From Sandaracinaceae bacterium (GTDB lineage Bacteria > Myxococcota_A > Polyangia > Polyangiales > JAFGIB01): a stretch of 10,230 nucleotides of DNA. The notes beneath the pieces were generated by a model that saw nothing but the letters and a program-made list of their open reading frames with translations, was not told the origin of the DNA and ran no database searches. Position numbers and translations under genes: made by a program. The DNA lies in assembly GCA_017881145.1 (NCBI GenBank), contig JADGRG010000289.1, forward strand, positions 1-10,230, read 5' to 3'. This document shows positions 1 to 6,058 of this stretch, piece after piece (the first letter of the stretch is position 1; every line of letters starts with the position of its first letter).

Positions 1-8
1 ATAACAAA

Positions 9-46
9 ATGCTATCGAAAGCATCAGGATAATACCATTGCATTAT
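9..46 (+). promoter_or_regulatory. Candidate promoter with two operator-like palindromes for the sulfite-reductase operon
   Basis: The first 50 bases are clearly AT-richer than the rest of the window. Two imperfect palindromes are visible. The first, at 9-24, has arms ATGCT and AGCAT and pairs at 7 of 8 positions. The second, at 29-46, has arms ATAAT and ATTAT and pairs at 7 of 9 positions. Their centres are 21 bp apart, about two helical turns, so a regulator could sit on the same face of the DNA. A good -10 candidate, GATAAT at 28-33, overlaps the second palindrome. No convincing -35 is seen, since 5-10 is only CAAAAT. Initiation near position 40 would leave a leader of about 33 nt before the ATG at 73. 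An Rrf2-type or CysB/Cbl-like sulfur regulator would be a natural candidate, but that is inference and the sites match no consensus I can name with certainty. Confidence 0.45.
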
Positions 47-72
47 CCCAGGTGCAGCGCCAGAGTCCCGCC

Positions 73-384
73 ATGTCGCAAGCGCCTGCATTGAAATGGG
101 TGGTCACCGGCAACTTCACCGCAGACGGTGCGGTCGCGTATCTACGCTCGGATGGGAGCGTCACGCCGAAGCTCGCAGAGGCCGGGCTGCTGGCCACGAA
201 GCAGGACGCCGAGTCTCTGCGCAAGGTCGCGCTCGGCAAGGAAGCCGTGATCGCGGACCCGTATTTGATCGAAGTTGCCGAGCTGCCCAGCGGTCGTGAC
301 CCACTCACCGCCCGCGAGCGGATTCGCAGCCAAGGCCCAACCATTCGCCTGCGTCGGCCCGACCCGCAGCTGCAAACGCAGTGA
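73..384 (+). CDS. DUF2849 family small protein of the sulfite-reductase operon
   Basis: A 103-residue protein that fits DUF2849, a short family usually encoded directly upstream of the sulfite reductase hemoprotein, mostly in Alphaproteobacteria. Its biochemical role is unknown to me. Family-like features are an N-terminal VVTGNF...GAVAYL strand pair followed by DG, a central helical part, and a C-terminal block with ADPYLIEV and then RERIRSQGPTIR. There is no signal peptide, membrane segment or metal-binding cysteine, so it is probably cytosolic. I chose the ATG at 73 over the in-frame GTG at 52, because the extra seven residues precede the conserved part. Neither start has a strong Shine-Dalgarno. 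The stop lies 24 bp before the reductase start, on the same strand, so co-transcription is likely. The family is fairly sure; the function is not. Confidence 0.75.
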   Translation: MSQAPALKWVVTGNFTADGAVAYLRSDGSVTPKLAEAGLLATKQDAESLRKVALGKEAVIADPYLIEVAELPSGRDPLTARERIRSQGPTIRLRRPDPQLQTQ

Positions 385-408
385 TCGAACGTAGAGCTGG
401 AGAGCACC

Positions 409-2103
409 ATGTACCAATACGACGAAGAGGATCAGCGCATCGTCGAAGAGCGCGCGCAGCAGTTCCGCGGACAGGTGGACCGACGCTTCTCCGGGGAGAT
501 CGCCGAGGTCGAGTTCAAGCCGCTGCGTTTGCAGAACGGCATCTACATGCAGCTGCACGCGTACATGCTGCGTGTGGCGATCCCCTACGGCACGCTCTCG
601 TCGCAGCAGCTCCGCAAGCTCGCGCACATCGCGCGCGTCTACGACAAGAGCTACGGCCACTTCACCACACGACAGAACCTGCAATATAACTGGCCGAAGC
701 TCGACGACCTGCCGAAGATCCTGGCCGAGCTGGCGACGGTGCAGATGCACGCCATCCAGACCAGCGGCAACTGCGTGCGCAACGTGACATCGGATCACTT
801 CGCCGGTGTGGCGCGCGACGAGCTGGAAGATCCGCGTCCCTGGGCGGAGCTGATTCGGCAGTGGTCGACCTTCCATCCGGAGTTTGCTGCGCTGCCACGC
901 AAGTTCAAGATCGCGGTGAGCTCGACGCCTGACACCGACCGCACGGCGGTGCGCTTCCACGACGTGGGCGTGCGCCTGGTGGAGAACGCGGCCGGCAAGC
1001 GCGGCTTCGAGGTGTTGGTGGGCGGCGGCATGGGCCGCACGCCGCAGATTGCGGAAGTCATCGGCAAGTTTGTGGAGCGGCAGGACTTGCTTTCGTATCT
1101 GGAGGCCGTGCTGCGGGTCTACAACCTGCACGGTCGACGCGACAACATCTACAAGGCGCGCATCAAGATCCTGGTGAGTGCGCTCGGCGTCGAGGAGTTT
1201 CGCGCGCTCGTGGAGGCCGAGTGGGAGCAGATCAAGGGTGGCCCGCTCCAGCTCACGCCCGCCGAGATCGCTCGTGTGCAAGCGCACTTCGCAGCCCCGG
1301 CCTATCAGCAGCTGACGGCTGCGGACGCAGTGCTCGCCGGTCTCAAGCTGGGCAAGAATCGCGAGCTCGGGCGCTTCGTCCAAAACAACACCACGCCCCA
1401 CAAACAGCCAGGCTACGTGGCAGTCACGATCTCGCTCAAGGAGAAGGGCACACCGCCCGGCGATCTCAGCGACTACCAGATGGACCGCGTCGCGGACCTG
1501 GCCGAACGCTACGGCTTCGGCGAGCTGCGCGTCACGCACACTCAGAACCTGGTGCTGCCTGACGTGCAAGTCAGCCAGCTTCCGGCGCTGCACGCAGAGT
1601 TGGTGGAGCTTGGTCTCGGGACGGCCAACGCCAACAAGGTCACCGATCTCATCGCGTGTCCGGGGCTCGATTACTGCGCGCTAGCGAATGCGCGCTCCAT
1701 CCCGGTGGCAATGGAGCTGATGGCGCGCTTCGAGGACATCGACTACCAGAACGACCTGGGCGAGCTGAGCCTCAAGATCTCGGGTTGCATCAACGCTTGC
1801 GGTCATCACCACGTGGGGAACATCGGCATCCTCGGCATCGACAAGCAGGGGCAGGAGTTCTACCAGCTCGCGCTAGGCGGCTCGCCTGGGCACGACGCCA
1901 GTATCGCTGAGGTGGTGGGGCGCGCGTTCCCGCGCAGCGAGATCGTGGGTGCGGTGGAGAAGGTGCTTTCGCGCTATCTCACGCTGCGCGCGTCGCCCGA
2001 GGAGACCTTCCTGGATGTGGTGCGGCAGAAGGGGCTTGGTCCTTTCCAGGAAGTGCTTTACCCAGCAACTCAGCGGCAGGAGGCGGTCCATGCGGATCAT
2101 TAG
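409..2103 (+). CDS. cysI: Nitrite/sulfite reductase, siroheme [4Fe-4S] hemoprotein (CysI/NirA type)
   Basis: A full-length 564-residue ferredoxin-type siroheme reductase that carries out the six-electron reduction of sulfite to sulfide (or nitrite to ammonia) in the cytoplasm. It shows the duplicated architecture of the family: a ferredoxin-like half-domain (residues about 50-110, with HAYMLRVAIPYG and FTTRQN), a first siroheme/4Fe-4S domain (about 115-280, with SGNCVRNVT and VGGGMGRTP), a second half-domain (about 325-395), and a second heme domain. The latter carries the cluster ligands C417-x5-C423 and C460-x3-C464. The start ATG has GGAG at 399-402, spaced 6 nt. The flanking DUF2849 and DUF934 genes favour sulfite assimilation over nitrite reduction. 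No flavoprotein (CysJ) or ferredoxin gene is visible, and the electron donor is not encoded here. The 3' end overlaps the next gene by 14 nt. The exact substrate is inferred from context. Confidence 0.92.
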   Translation: MYQYDEEDQRIVEERAQQFRGQVDRRFSGEIAEVEFKPLRLQNGIYMQLHAYMLRVAIPYGTLSSQQLRKLAHIARVYDKSYGHFTTRQNLQYNWPKLDDLPKILAELATVQMHAIQTSGNCVRNVTSDHFAGVARDELEDPRPWAELIRQWSTFHPEFAALPRKFKIAVSSTPDTDRTAVRFHDVGVRLVENAAGKRGFEVLVGGGMGRTPQIAEVIGKFVERQDLLSYLEAVLRVYNLHGRRDNIYKARIKILVSALGVEEFRALVEAEWEQIKGGPLQLTPAEIARVQAHFAAPAYQQLTAADAVLAGLKLGKNRELGRFVQNNTTPHKQPGYVAVTISLKEKGTPPGDLSDYQMDRVADLAERYGFGELRVTHTQNLVLPDVQVSQLPALHAELVELGLGTANANKVTDLIACPGLDYCALANARSIPVAMELMARFEDIDYQNDLGELSLKISGCINACGHHHVGNIGILGIDKQGQEFYQLALGGSPGHDASIAEVVGRAFPRSEIVGAVEKVLSRYLTLRASPEETFLDVVRQKGLGPFQEVLYPATQRQEAVHADH

Positions 2104-2572
2104 GAACGGCGCAATCTGCGAGGATCGTTTCGTGCACGTGGCGGATGGTGTCGCGCTACCCGAGACGGGCGATGTGATCGTGAGCCTCGACCGGTATCGC
2201 GAGCTGCGCGCAGCGTTGCAGAAGCGGGCTGGGCAGGTCGGTGTGCGGCTGCGCAGCGATCAAGAAGCGACGCTGGTGGCTCCCTATCTCGCGGAGCTGG
2301 CGCTGGTGGCGATCGAGTTTCCGGGGTTCAAGGACGGTTGCGGCTACAGCACGGCGCGGCTCTTGCGCGAGCGCTTCGGCTTCCGTGGCGAAGTGCGCGC
2401 GGTCGGCGATGTGATGCGCGATCAGCTCTTCTACATGCAGCGCTGCGGTTTCAACGCCTTCGAGCTGAAGGCGGGCAAGAACATCGAGGATGCTCTGAAT
2501 GCGTTCAAGGAATACTCGGTGACGTATCAGGGTGCTGCCGATGAGCCGCGGCCGCTGTTCCGCCGCCGGTAG
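2090..2572 (+). CDS. DUF934 family protein, sulfite-reduction accessory
   Basis: A 160-residue DUF934 protein, a family encoded beside cysI and often cysH in Proteobacteria and linked to sulfite reduction by context; its reaction is not established. The diagnostic central motif is present: IEFPGFKDGCGYSTARLL..., then RAVGDVMRDQLFYMQRCGF (residues about 76-121), and the C-terminus ends PRPLFRRR as is usual. As I recall the family, the motif commonly reads GRGYS, whereas here it is GCGYS with Cys84. The start ATG lies inside the end of cysI (14-nt overlap), with AGGAGG at 2078-2083 spaced 6 nt, the best ribosome binding site in the operon. This suggests translational coupling. It appears to be the last gene of the operon: no cysH follows, although in many genomes one is adjacent. 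Confidence 0.85.
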   Translation: MRIIRNGAICEDRFVHVADGVALPETGDVIVSLDRYRELRAALQKRAGQVGVRLRSDQEATLVAPYLAELALVAIEFPGFKDGCGYSTARLLRERFGFRGEVRAVGDVMRDQLFYMQRCGFNAFELKAGKNIEDALNAFKEYSVTYQGAADEPRPLFRRR

Positions 2573-2855
2573 CTGGGCCCGCTGGCGCACCTGGGCCGGC
2601 CTCGGCGTGGCGCTGGACGGCCGCTGGGAGTGACACACTGCGCGCGGTCCAGTTGGTCCGTGCTCGGAATCACACCCATCGGCCTGCGCTGCGGTGACTG
2701 CGAGGCGGGGCTGAATTGCACGGGGTGAGGGCAGGGATGCCGACGGGATGTGCCGGGGGTTCGCGTCGGTCGAGGTGGCTGTAAGAAAGCGGTCGCGCGG
2801 GCGGGCAATTAGGGCAGGATACGCGCGTCCTGGGTGTTCCTTGGAGGACTACGAC
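2573..2855. other. Intergenic gap between the sulfite-reductase operon and the TolC-like gene
   Basis: This gap of 283 bp contains no gene I can support. I see no U-tract terminator after the DUF934 stop. Close to the TolC-like start there is an inverted repeat, CAGGA at 2815-2819 and TCCTG at 2828-2832, around the self-complementary ACGCGCGT. It could be an operator or simply GC-rich chance. No clear -35/-10 pair is seen. A 30-codon Trp-rich open frame (2541-2633) crosses the left border but lacks coding support. Confidence 0.4.
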
Positions 2856-4472
2856 ATGCGTATGAGTCTTGCTCGTTTGGTTTGTGTGGTTGGTGTCTTT
2901 GCGTTTTCGGTAGTGGCTGCGTCACCGCGCCTCGCGCTGGCTGCGCCCGCTCCGGCCGCGCCCGCCGCTAAGCCAGCTGCCACGCAGCCTGCGCTAAGTG
3001 CCGCACCAGCGGCTCCCGCGAGTGCTGCTCCGGCCGTGGCGCCAGTCAATGTTGCAGCCGCCAGCGCTGCAGCTGCGCAGCCCGTACCGGTCGACAACGT
3101 CGCGCCGCCGGACAGCTTCGATCTGACGACGGCGCTGCGCGGTGCCGGTCCAGCCATGACTACGGACGAGGTCGCCGACCGCGCGGTCAAGACGGCGCCA
3201 TCCATCGCGAAGGCGGAGGCTGCTGCCGAGAAGGCCCGGCAGGCTGCCGCGCAGGTGAACCTGGCGCTCTATCCGAGGCTCGACCTCACCGCGCGCTACA
3301 CGCGGTTGAGCTATGCGACGCCGCTGCCGGTTCCGATCAACATGGACAGTTTGCTGCCACTAGACTTCACCAAGCTTGCCGCGGCCGGTTTCATCGATCC
3401 GACCAAGCTACAGGGAAAGCCCTTCGCGTTCCCCGACGTGATCCATGACCAGTTGCTCGGCGAAGCCACTGTCGCATACCCCGTTTCCCAGATCTTCTTC
3501 AGCATCCTGCCGCGCTATCGCGCCGCCAAGCAGGCCATCGAAGTGAGCAAGCTGCAAGCCGTAGTCGAGGCCCAGACGGTCGGCGTCCGCGCACGCGAAG
3601 CGTATTGGAACTACGCGCGCGGTCGTGCTTCGCTGGTCGTGGCCCGTGCGGCGCTGGCGCAGGCCGAAGCCCATCGCCGCGACGTCGAAGCGCTGGTCGC
3701 CGCTGGTACGCTGGCGCGCGTGGAGCTGATGCGCGCCGATGCGCAGATCGCCACGGCCAACGTAGCGGTGGCGCGCACCCAAGGCGCGGTGGCGGTGGGT
3801 CGCGCAGCGCTCTATTCGATCACACACCTCGAAGGCACCGACGACATCACCATCCTCGAGGACTTGCAGCAGCCTCTGCCTCCGCTTACGGAGACCAGCG
3901 ATGCGCTCTTGGCGAAGGCCTTGGAGCGCCGCTCGGAGATCAAGGCGCTGCGCACGCTCGCCGGTGTTCACCAGCTGAACATCGATGGGCAGCAGGGCGA
4001 CAAGCTGCCGAAGTTCACGGTCGGTGGGCTCGCTGACGTTGCAAATCCGAACCAGCGCTACTCGATGTACACCGCCAAGTGGGGCACGAACTGGGCGGCC
4101 TACGCGCAGCTGACCTGGTCGCCGAACGATCTGCTCACGGCTGGCAAGGCCGCGGATCAGACGCGTGCCGATTTGGCGCAGACGTTGGCGGATCTCGAGT
4201 CGCTCGAAGATGCGCTCAAGATCGAAATCGCTCAGGCTTACGAGGATTACGGCTCGTCGCGCCAAGCGATGGACTCGACACTGGCTGGTATCGCGGCCGC
4301 CGAGGAGAGCTACCGGGTTCGTCGCGAGCAGTTTCGCGCTGGGTCCGCGGTGGCGACGGAGGTGATCGATGCCGAGTCTGAGTTGCGGCGGGCGCGCCTC
4401 GACCTGGTCAACGCCTCGATCGATATGCGCATCGCCCGGGCCAAGCTCGATCGCGCCACAGAAGCCAAGTGA
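2856..4472 (+). CDS. TolC/OEP-family outer-membrane efflux protein
   Basis: A 538-residue protein of the outer-membrane efflux (TolC) family, which forms trimeric beta-barrel/alpha-barrel channels serving RND, ABC or MFS exporters. The start ATG at 2856 has GGAGG at 2843-2847, spaced 8 nt, and opens a signal peptide with hydrophobic core LVCVVGVFAFSVVAA and a likely cut after ALA (residue 29). Residues about 30-80 are a low-complexity Ala/Pro stretch, probably a flexible extension and unusual for TolC. The first OEP repeat starts near residue 100, with a long Ala/Glu/Lys coiled-coil helix and YPRLDLTARYTRLSY as the first barrel strand. A second helical hairpin and strand follow, and the end QFRAGSAVATEVIDAESELRRARLDLV is typical of the family. 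No exporter or membrane-fusion gene is adjacent, so the partner is unknown. The family call is firm; the substrate cannot be inferred. Confidence 0.88.
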   Translation: MRMSLARLVCVVGVFAFSVVAASPRLALAAPAPAAPAAKPAATQPALSAAPAAPASAAPAVAPVNVAAASAAAAQPVPVDNVAPPDSFDLTTALRGAGPAMTTDEVADRAVKTAPSIAKAEAAAEKARQAAAQVNLALYPRLDLTARYTRLSYATPLPVPINMDSLLPLDFTKLAAAGFIDPTKLQGKPFAFPDVIHDQLLGEATVAYPVSQIFFSILPRYRAAKQAIEVSKLQAVVEAQTVGVRAREAYWNYARGRASLVVARAALAQAEAHRRDVEALVAAGTLARVELMRADAQIATANVAVARTQGAVAVGRAALYSITHLEGTDDITILEDLQQPLPPLTETSDALLAKALERRSEIKALRTLAGVHQLNIDGQQGDKLPKFTVGGLADVANPNQRYSMYTAKWGTNWAAYAQLTWSPNDLLTAGKAADQTRADLAQTLADLESLEDALKIEIAQAYEDYGSSRQAMDSTLAGIAAAEESYRVRREQFRAGSAVATEVIDAESELRRARLDLVNASIDMRIARAKLDRATEAK

Positions 4473-4497
4473 GCGTCAAAGGTTGGTGTGGCATTGC

Positions 4498-4526
4498 TTG
4501 ACACCGATCCCCAGGCCCCGTAAATA
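4498..4526 (+). promoter_or_regulatory. Sigma70-type promoter for the tRNA-Gln/tRNA-Glu pair
   Basis: A perfect -35 hexamer TTGACA (4498-4503) is followed after exactly 17 bp by TAAATA (4521-4526), an AT-rich -10 candidate in an otherwise GC-rich stretch. Initiation near 4533 would begin only about 5 nt before the mature 5' end of tRNA-Gln. The region after the -10 is G/C-rich, as expected for stable-RNA promoters under stringent control. A weak inverted repeat, GGTGT (4485-4489) and ACACC (4501-4505), overlaps the -35. I see no separate promoter for the second tRNA. Confidence 0.65.
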
Positions 4527-4537
4527 AGGCCGCCCAT

Positions 4538-4608
4538 TCGGGGATCGTCCAACGGCAGGACTCCAGATTCTGGCTCTGGATATCTAGGTTCGAATCCTAG
4601 TCCCCGAA
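4538..4608 (+). tRNA. tRNA-Gln (anticodon CUG)
   Basis: All arms fold by eye. The acceptor TCGGGGA (4538-4544) pairs with TCCCCGA (4601-4607), and the D stem GTCC pairs with GGAC. The anticodon stem CCAGA/TCTGG encloses loop TTCTGGC, with anticodon CTG at 4570-4572. The T stem CTAGG/CCTAG encloses TTCGAAT, and the variable loop has 4 nt. The anticodon reads CAG, the main Gln codon in a high-GC genome. The weak U1-A72 pair is typical of tRNA-Gln. The discriminator is A, whereas the E. coli tRNA-Gln has G. The CCA end is not encoded, as CCC follows the discriminator, so it must be added after transcription. Confidence 0.93.
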
Positions 4609-4610
4609 CC

Positions 4611-4626
4611 CCTGACCTCGGTCGGG
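4611..4626 (+). other. Small hairpin between the two tRNA genes
   Basis: CCTGAC (4611-4616) can pair with GTCGGG (4621-4626), with one G-U pair and a CTCG loop. It is followed by TCTTGT, which is not a true U-tract. It lies directly 3' of tRNA-Gln in the 39-nt spacer. It more likely shapes processing of a joint Gln-Glu precursor than acts as a terminator. The call is weak. Confidence 0.25.
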
Positions 4627-4647
4627 TCTTGTGAGTGAGATTATGTT

Positions 4648-4722
4648 GGCCCCGTCGTCTAGCGGTTAGGACATCGGCCTCTCACGTCGGTAACACGGGT
4701 TCAAGTCCCGTCGGGGTCACCA
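4648..4722 (+). tRNA. tRNA-Glu (anticodon CUC), CCA encoded
   Basis: The acceptor GGCCCCG (4648-4654) pairs with CGGGGTC (4712-4718) with one G-U pair; the discriminator is A4719 and an encoded CCA follows at 4720-4722. The D arm is GTCT...GGAC. The anticodon stem TCGGC/GTCGG (two G-U pairs) encloses loop CTCTCAC, with anticodon CTC at 4681-4683, reading GAG. The T arm is ACGGG-TTCAAGT-CCCGT. It lies 39 nt after tRNA-Gln with no promoter of its own visible, so the two are probably processed from one transcript. Confidence 0.94.
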
Positions 4723-4731
4723 GAAGTGCAG

Positions 4732-4771
4732 TGCGCCGCCGAAGCCAGGGTTGCCTGAGGTCGGCGGCGCA
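4732..4771 (+). terminator. Strong nested hairpin after tRNA-Glu, candidate terminator or leader structure
   Basis: TGCGCCGCCGA (4732-4742) is a perfect 11-bp inverted repeat of TCGGCGGCGCA (4761-4771). Its 18-nt loop contains a second stem, CAGG (4746-4749) and CCTG (4754-4757), around GTTG. It starts 10 nt after the tRNA-Glu CCA and ends 20 nt before the glycosylase start codon. No U-run follows, so it is not a classical intrinsic terminator. It could end the tRNA transcript, protect its 3' end, or sit in the leader of the downstream gene and affect its translation. Confidence 0.5.
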
Positions 4772-4791
4772 GCTGCTTAAGCTGCCTGCTC

Positions 4792-5388
4792 ATGCCGGAC
4801 GTTCTGCCGCAGTCGTTCTACGCGCGCGATGCGCTGGTGGTCGCGGAGGAGCTGCTGGGCAAGCTCCTGCAGCACGGGGACGTGGTGCTGCGGATCAGCG
4901 AGGTCGAGGCGTATCGCTATCCGGACGACACGGCGAACCACTGCCGGATGGGGCGCACCGCTCGCAATGCGCCGATGTGGGGGCCGCCGGGGCACGCTTA
5001 CGTGTACCTCTGCTACGGCATGCACAACATGCTCAATCTGGTCACGGGCCCGGAAGGCGAGGGCGCCGCCGTGCTGATCAGAAGCTGCGAGCCGGTGGCT
5101 GGCCTGGCCACGGTCAGCGCGCGGCGTGGAGGCATGGAGGGGCCGGCGATGCTCCAAGGCCCCGGTAAGGTTGGCGTCGCGCTAGCGCTGGACACGAGCT
5201 TCTCGGGCCGACCGCTCTTCATGCGTCGCGGGCTGCGTGTGCTGGATGCCGAGCCTCCCAGCGGCATCCTGGTCGGCCCACGCGTCGGCATCGACTACGC
5301 CAGCCCCGAGCACCGCAGCGCGCCCTGGCGCCTAGCCTTGGCTGACAACGCCTGGGTCTCGCAGAAGAAGAAGCTCAGAGCACCGTGA
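4792..5388 (+). CDS. DNA-3-methyladenine glycosylase (AAG/MPG family)
   Basis: A 198-residue alkyladenine DNA glycosylase of the AAG/MPG fold, which excises 3-methyladenine and other alkylated or deaminated purines in base-excision repair. Family hallmarks are FYARDALVVAEELLGK at the N-terminus, SEVEAY with the catalytic Glu39 (equivalent to human E125), Tyr41, His50, and GPPGHAYVYLCYGMHNMLN. Tyr72, Tyr75 and Asn82 of the last motif match the base-flipping and pocket residues of the human enzyme. The C-terminal GPRVGIDYA and PWRLAL are also typical. The length is usual for bacterial members. No strong Shine-Dalgarno precedes the ATG, which lies just after a strong hairpin. The gene converges on the next one with only 9 bp between stops. 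All catalytic positions I could place are intact. Confidence 0.93.
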   Translation: MPDVLPQSFYARDALVVAEELLGKLLQHGDVVLRISEVEAYRYPDDTANHCRMGRTARNAPMWGPPGHAYVYLCYGMHNMLNLVTGPEGEGAAVLIRSCEPVAGLATVSARRGGMEGPAMLQGPGKVGVALALDTSFSGRPLFMRRGLRVLDAEPPSGILVGPRVGIDYASPEHRSAPWRLALADNAWVSQKKKLRAP

Positions 5389-5397
5389 CGTTTACGC

Positions 5398-5898
5398 TTA
5401 CTTCGCGGAAGCGTCCCAGGCTGTCTTGATGTGCTTGAACGCGACGATGGCTTCCTCGCCGAGATCGAGCGCTCGTTCTTCGACCAGACGCGCGTGCAGC
5501 TTCTTGGGGTCTTTGTCCCAGCCGCGCGGCAGATCGAAGTTCACGGTGAAGGGAACGCCGGAGAGCATGCCCTGGTCTTCCAGAGTCCAGAGCGCTTCGG
5601 CAGCCAGGAACTGCGCGGCAATCTTCCGAAACTCTTCACGCAGCTTCGAGGAGAGCGGGAAGATGTCGTAGACCGTGACGGCGCTCTCCGGCACGCCGAG
5701 TTGCTTGCGCAACGCAGCGAACGCAGCAGGCGCGATCGGCAGCTCCACCAGGTCGAGCCCTTCTGTGTCCTGGCCTTCCGCCGCTGTCAGCGCACGTTCC
5801 ATGGCATCGCCATGTCCGAGCGTGATGGCTGCAGGACGCGCCGAGGCGTCGCAGATGGCTGTGAGCACGAGAAAGGGGCGGTTTGCTGCTTCGCTCAT
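5398..5898 (-). CDS. Hypothetical protein, 166 aa
   Basis: I do not recognise this family. From the ATG at 5898 it encodes 166 residues with no signal peptide or transmembrane segment, so it is probably cytosolic. It begins with a short hydrophobic strand (FLVLTAIC, residues 9-16). A mixed alpha/beta middle follows, with DLVELPIAPAAFAALRKQLGVP (about 49-70), where LPIAPAAFAAL is distinctive, and VYDIFPLSSKLREEFRKIAAQFLAAEALW (77-104). The C-terminus is charged, with FDLPRGWDKDPKKLHARLVEERALDLGEEAIVAFKH. There is one cysteine (C16) and no obvious catalytic triad or metal site. The frame continues upstream of 5898, but that part is low-complexity and overlaps the divergent yciO leader. The start lacks a clear Shine-Dalgarno, so it is tentative. 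The gene converges on the glycosylase gene and diverges from yciO. Balanced composition and GC-rich third positions support real coding. Confidence 0.7.
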   Translation of the reverse strand: MSEAANRPFLVLTAICDASARPAAITLGHGDAMERALTAAEGQDTEGLDLVELPIAPAAFAALRKQLGVPESAVTVYDIFPLSSKLREEFRKIAAQFLAAEALWTLEDQGMLSGVPFTVNFDLPRGWDKDPKKLHARLVEERALDLGEEAIVAFKHIKTAWDASAK

Positions 5899-6058
5899 GT
5901 GGACTGGGCTGACCGTGGCTTGTGTGGCTGGTGGCACGGGCCGCAAATTGTCCAATTCCGCCCGACATGGCAACCCCATTCCAACCCCATTCCCATCATG
6001 AAGGCGCAGCGCTTGACCGGCGCGCCTCCCGGGTCTATTGCCGGCGCCGGTTGGTGCC
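5899..6058. promoter_or_regulatory. Divergent intergenic region with tandem 11-bp repeat and palindrome
   Basis: This region separates the unrecognised minus-strand gene from yciO. It holds a perfect inverted repeat AATTG-TC-CAATT at 5946-5957. It also holds two directly abutting copies of AACCCCATTCC at 5972-5982 and 5983-5993. The stretch 5944-6000 is less GC-rich than its surroundings, as expected for promoters. I cannot assign -35/-10 boxes with confidence on either strand. Confidence 0.4.

Noticed and set aside
142..1593. 483-codon open frame on the minus strand opposite cysI
   Set aside because: It is antisense to a clearly conserved reductase. Its composition (very rich in Arg, His, Leu and Val) is the usual shadow of a GC-rich gene and shows no domain.
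2541..2633. Trp-rich 30-codon frame starting inside DUF934
   Set aside because: It is short, has no good ribosome binding site, and the tryptophans come from repeated GCTGG in GC-rich DNA. Conservation would be needed to revive it.
3408..4265. 285-codon minus-strand frame opposite the TolC-like gene
   Set aside because: The Arg/Leu-rich shadow translation has no recognisable motif, and the plus-strand gene is well supported.
4748..5168. Extended plus-strand frames upstream of and overlapping the glycosylase gene
   Set aside because: They run through the tRNA-Glu gene or overlap the glycosylase in another frame and show only low-complexity Arg/Gly/Ala.
5932..5946. TGGCACG resembling a sigma54 -24 element
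   Set aside because: The -12 element is absent: the bases at the required spacing are AA, not GC, and the nearby GCAA is in the wrong orientation.
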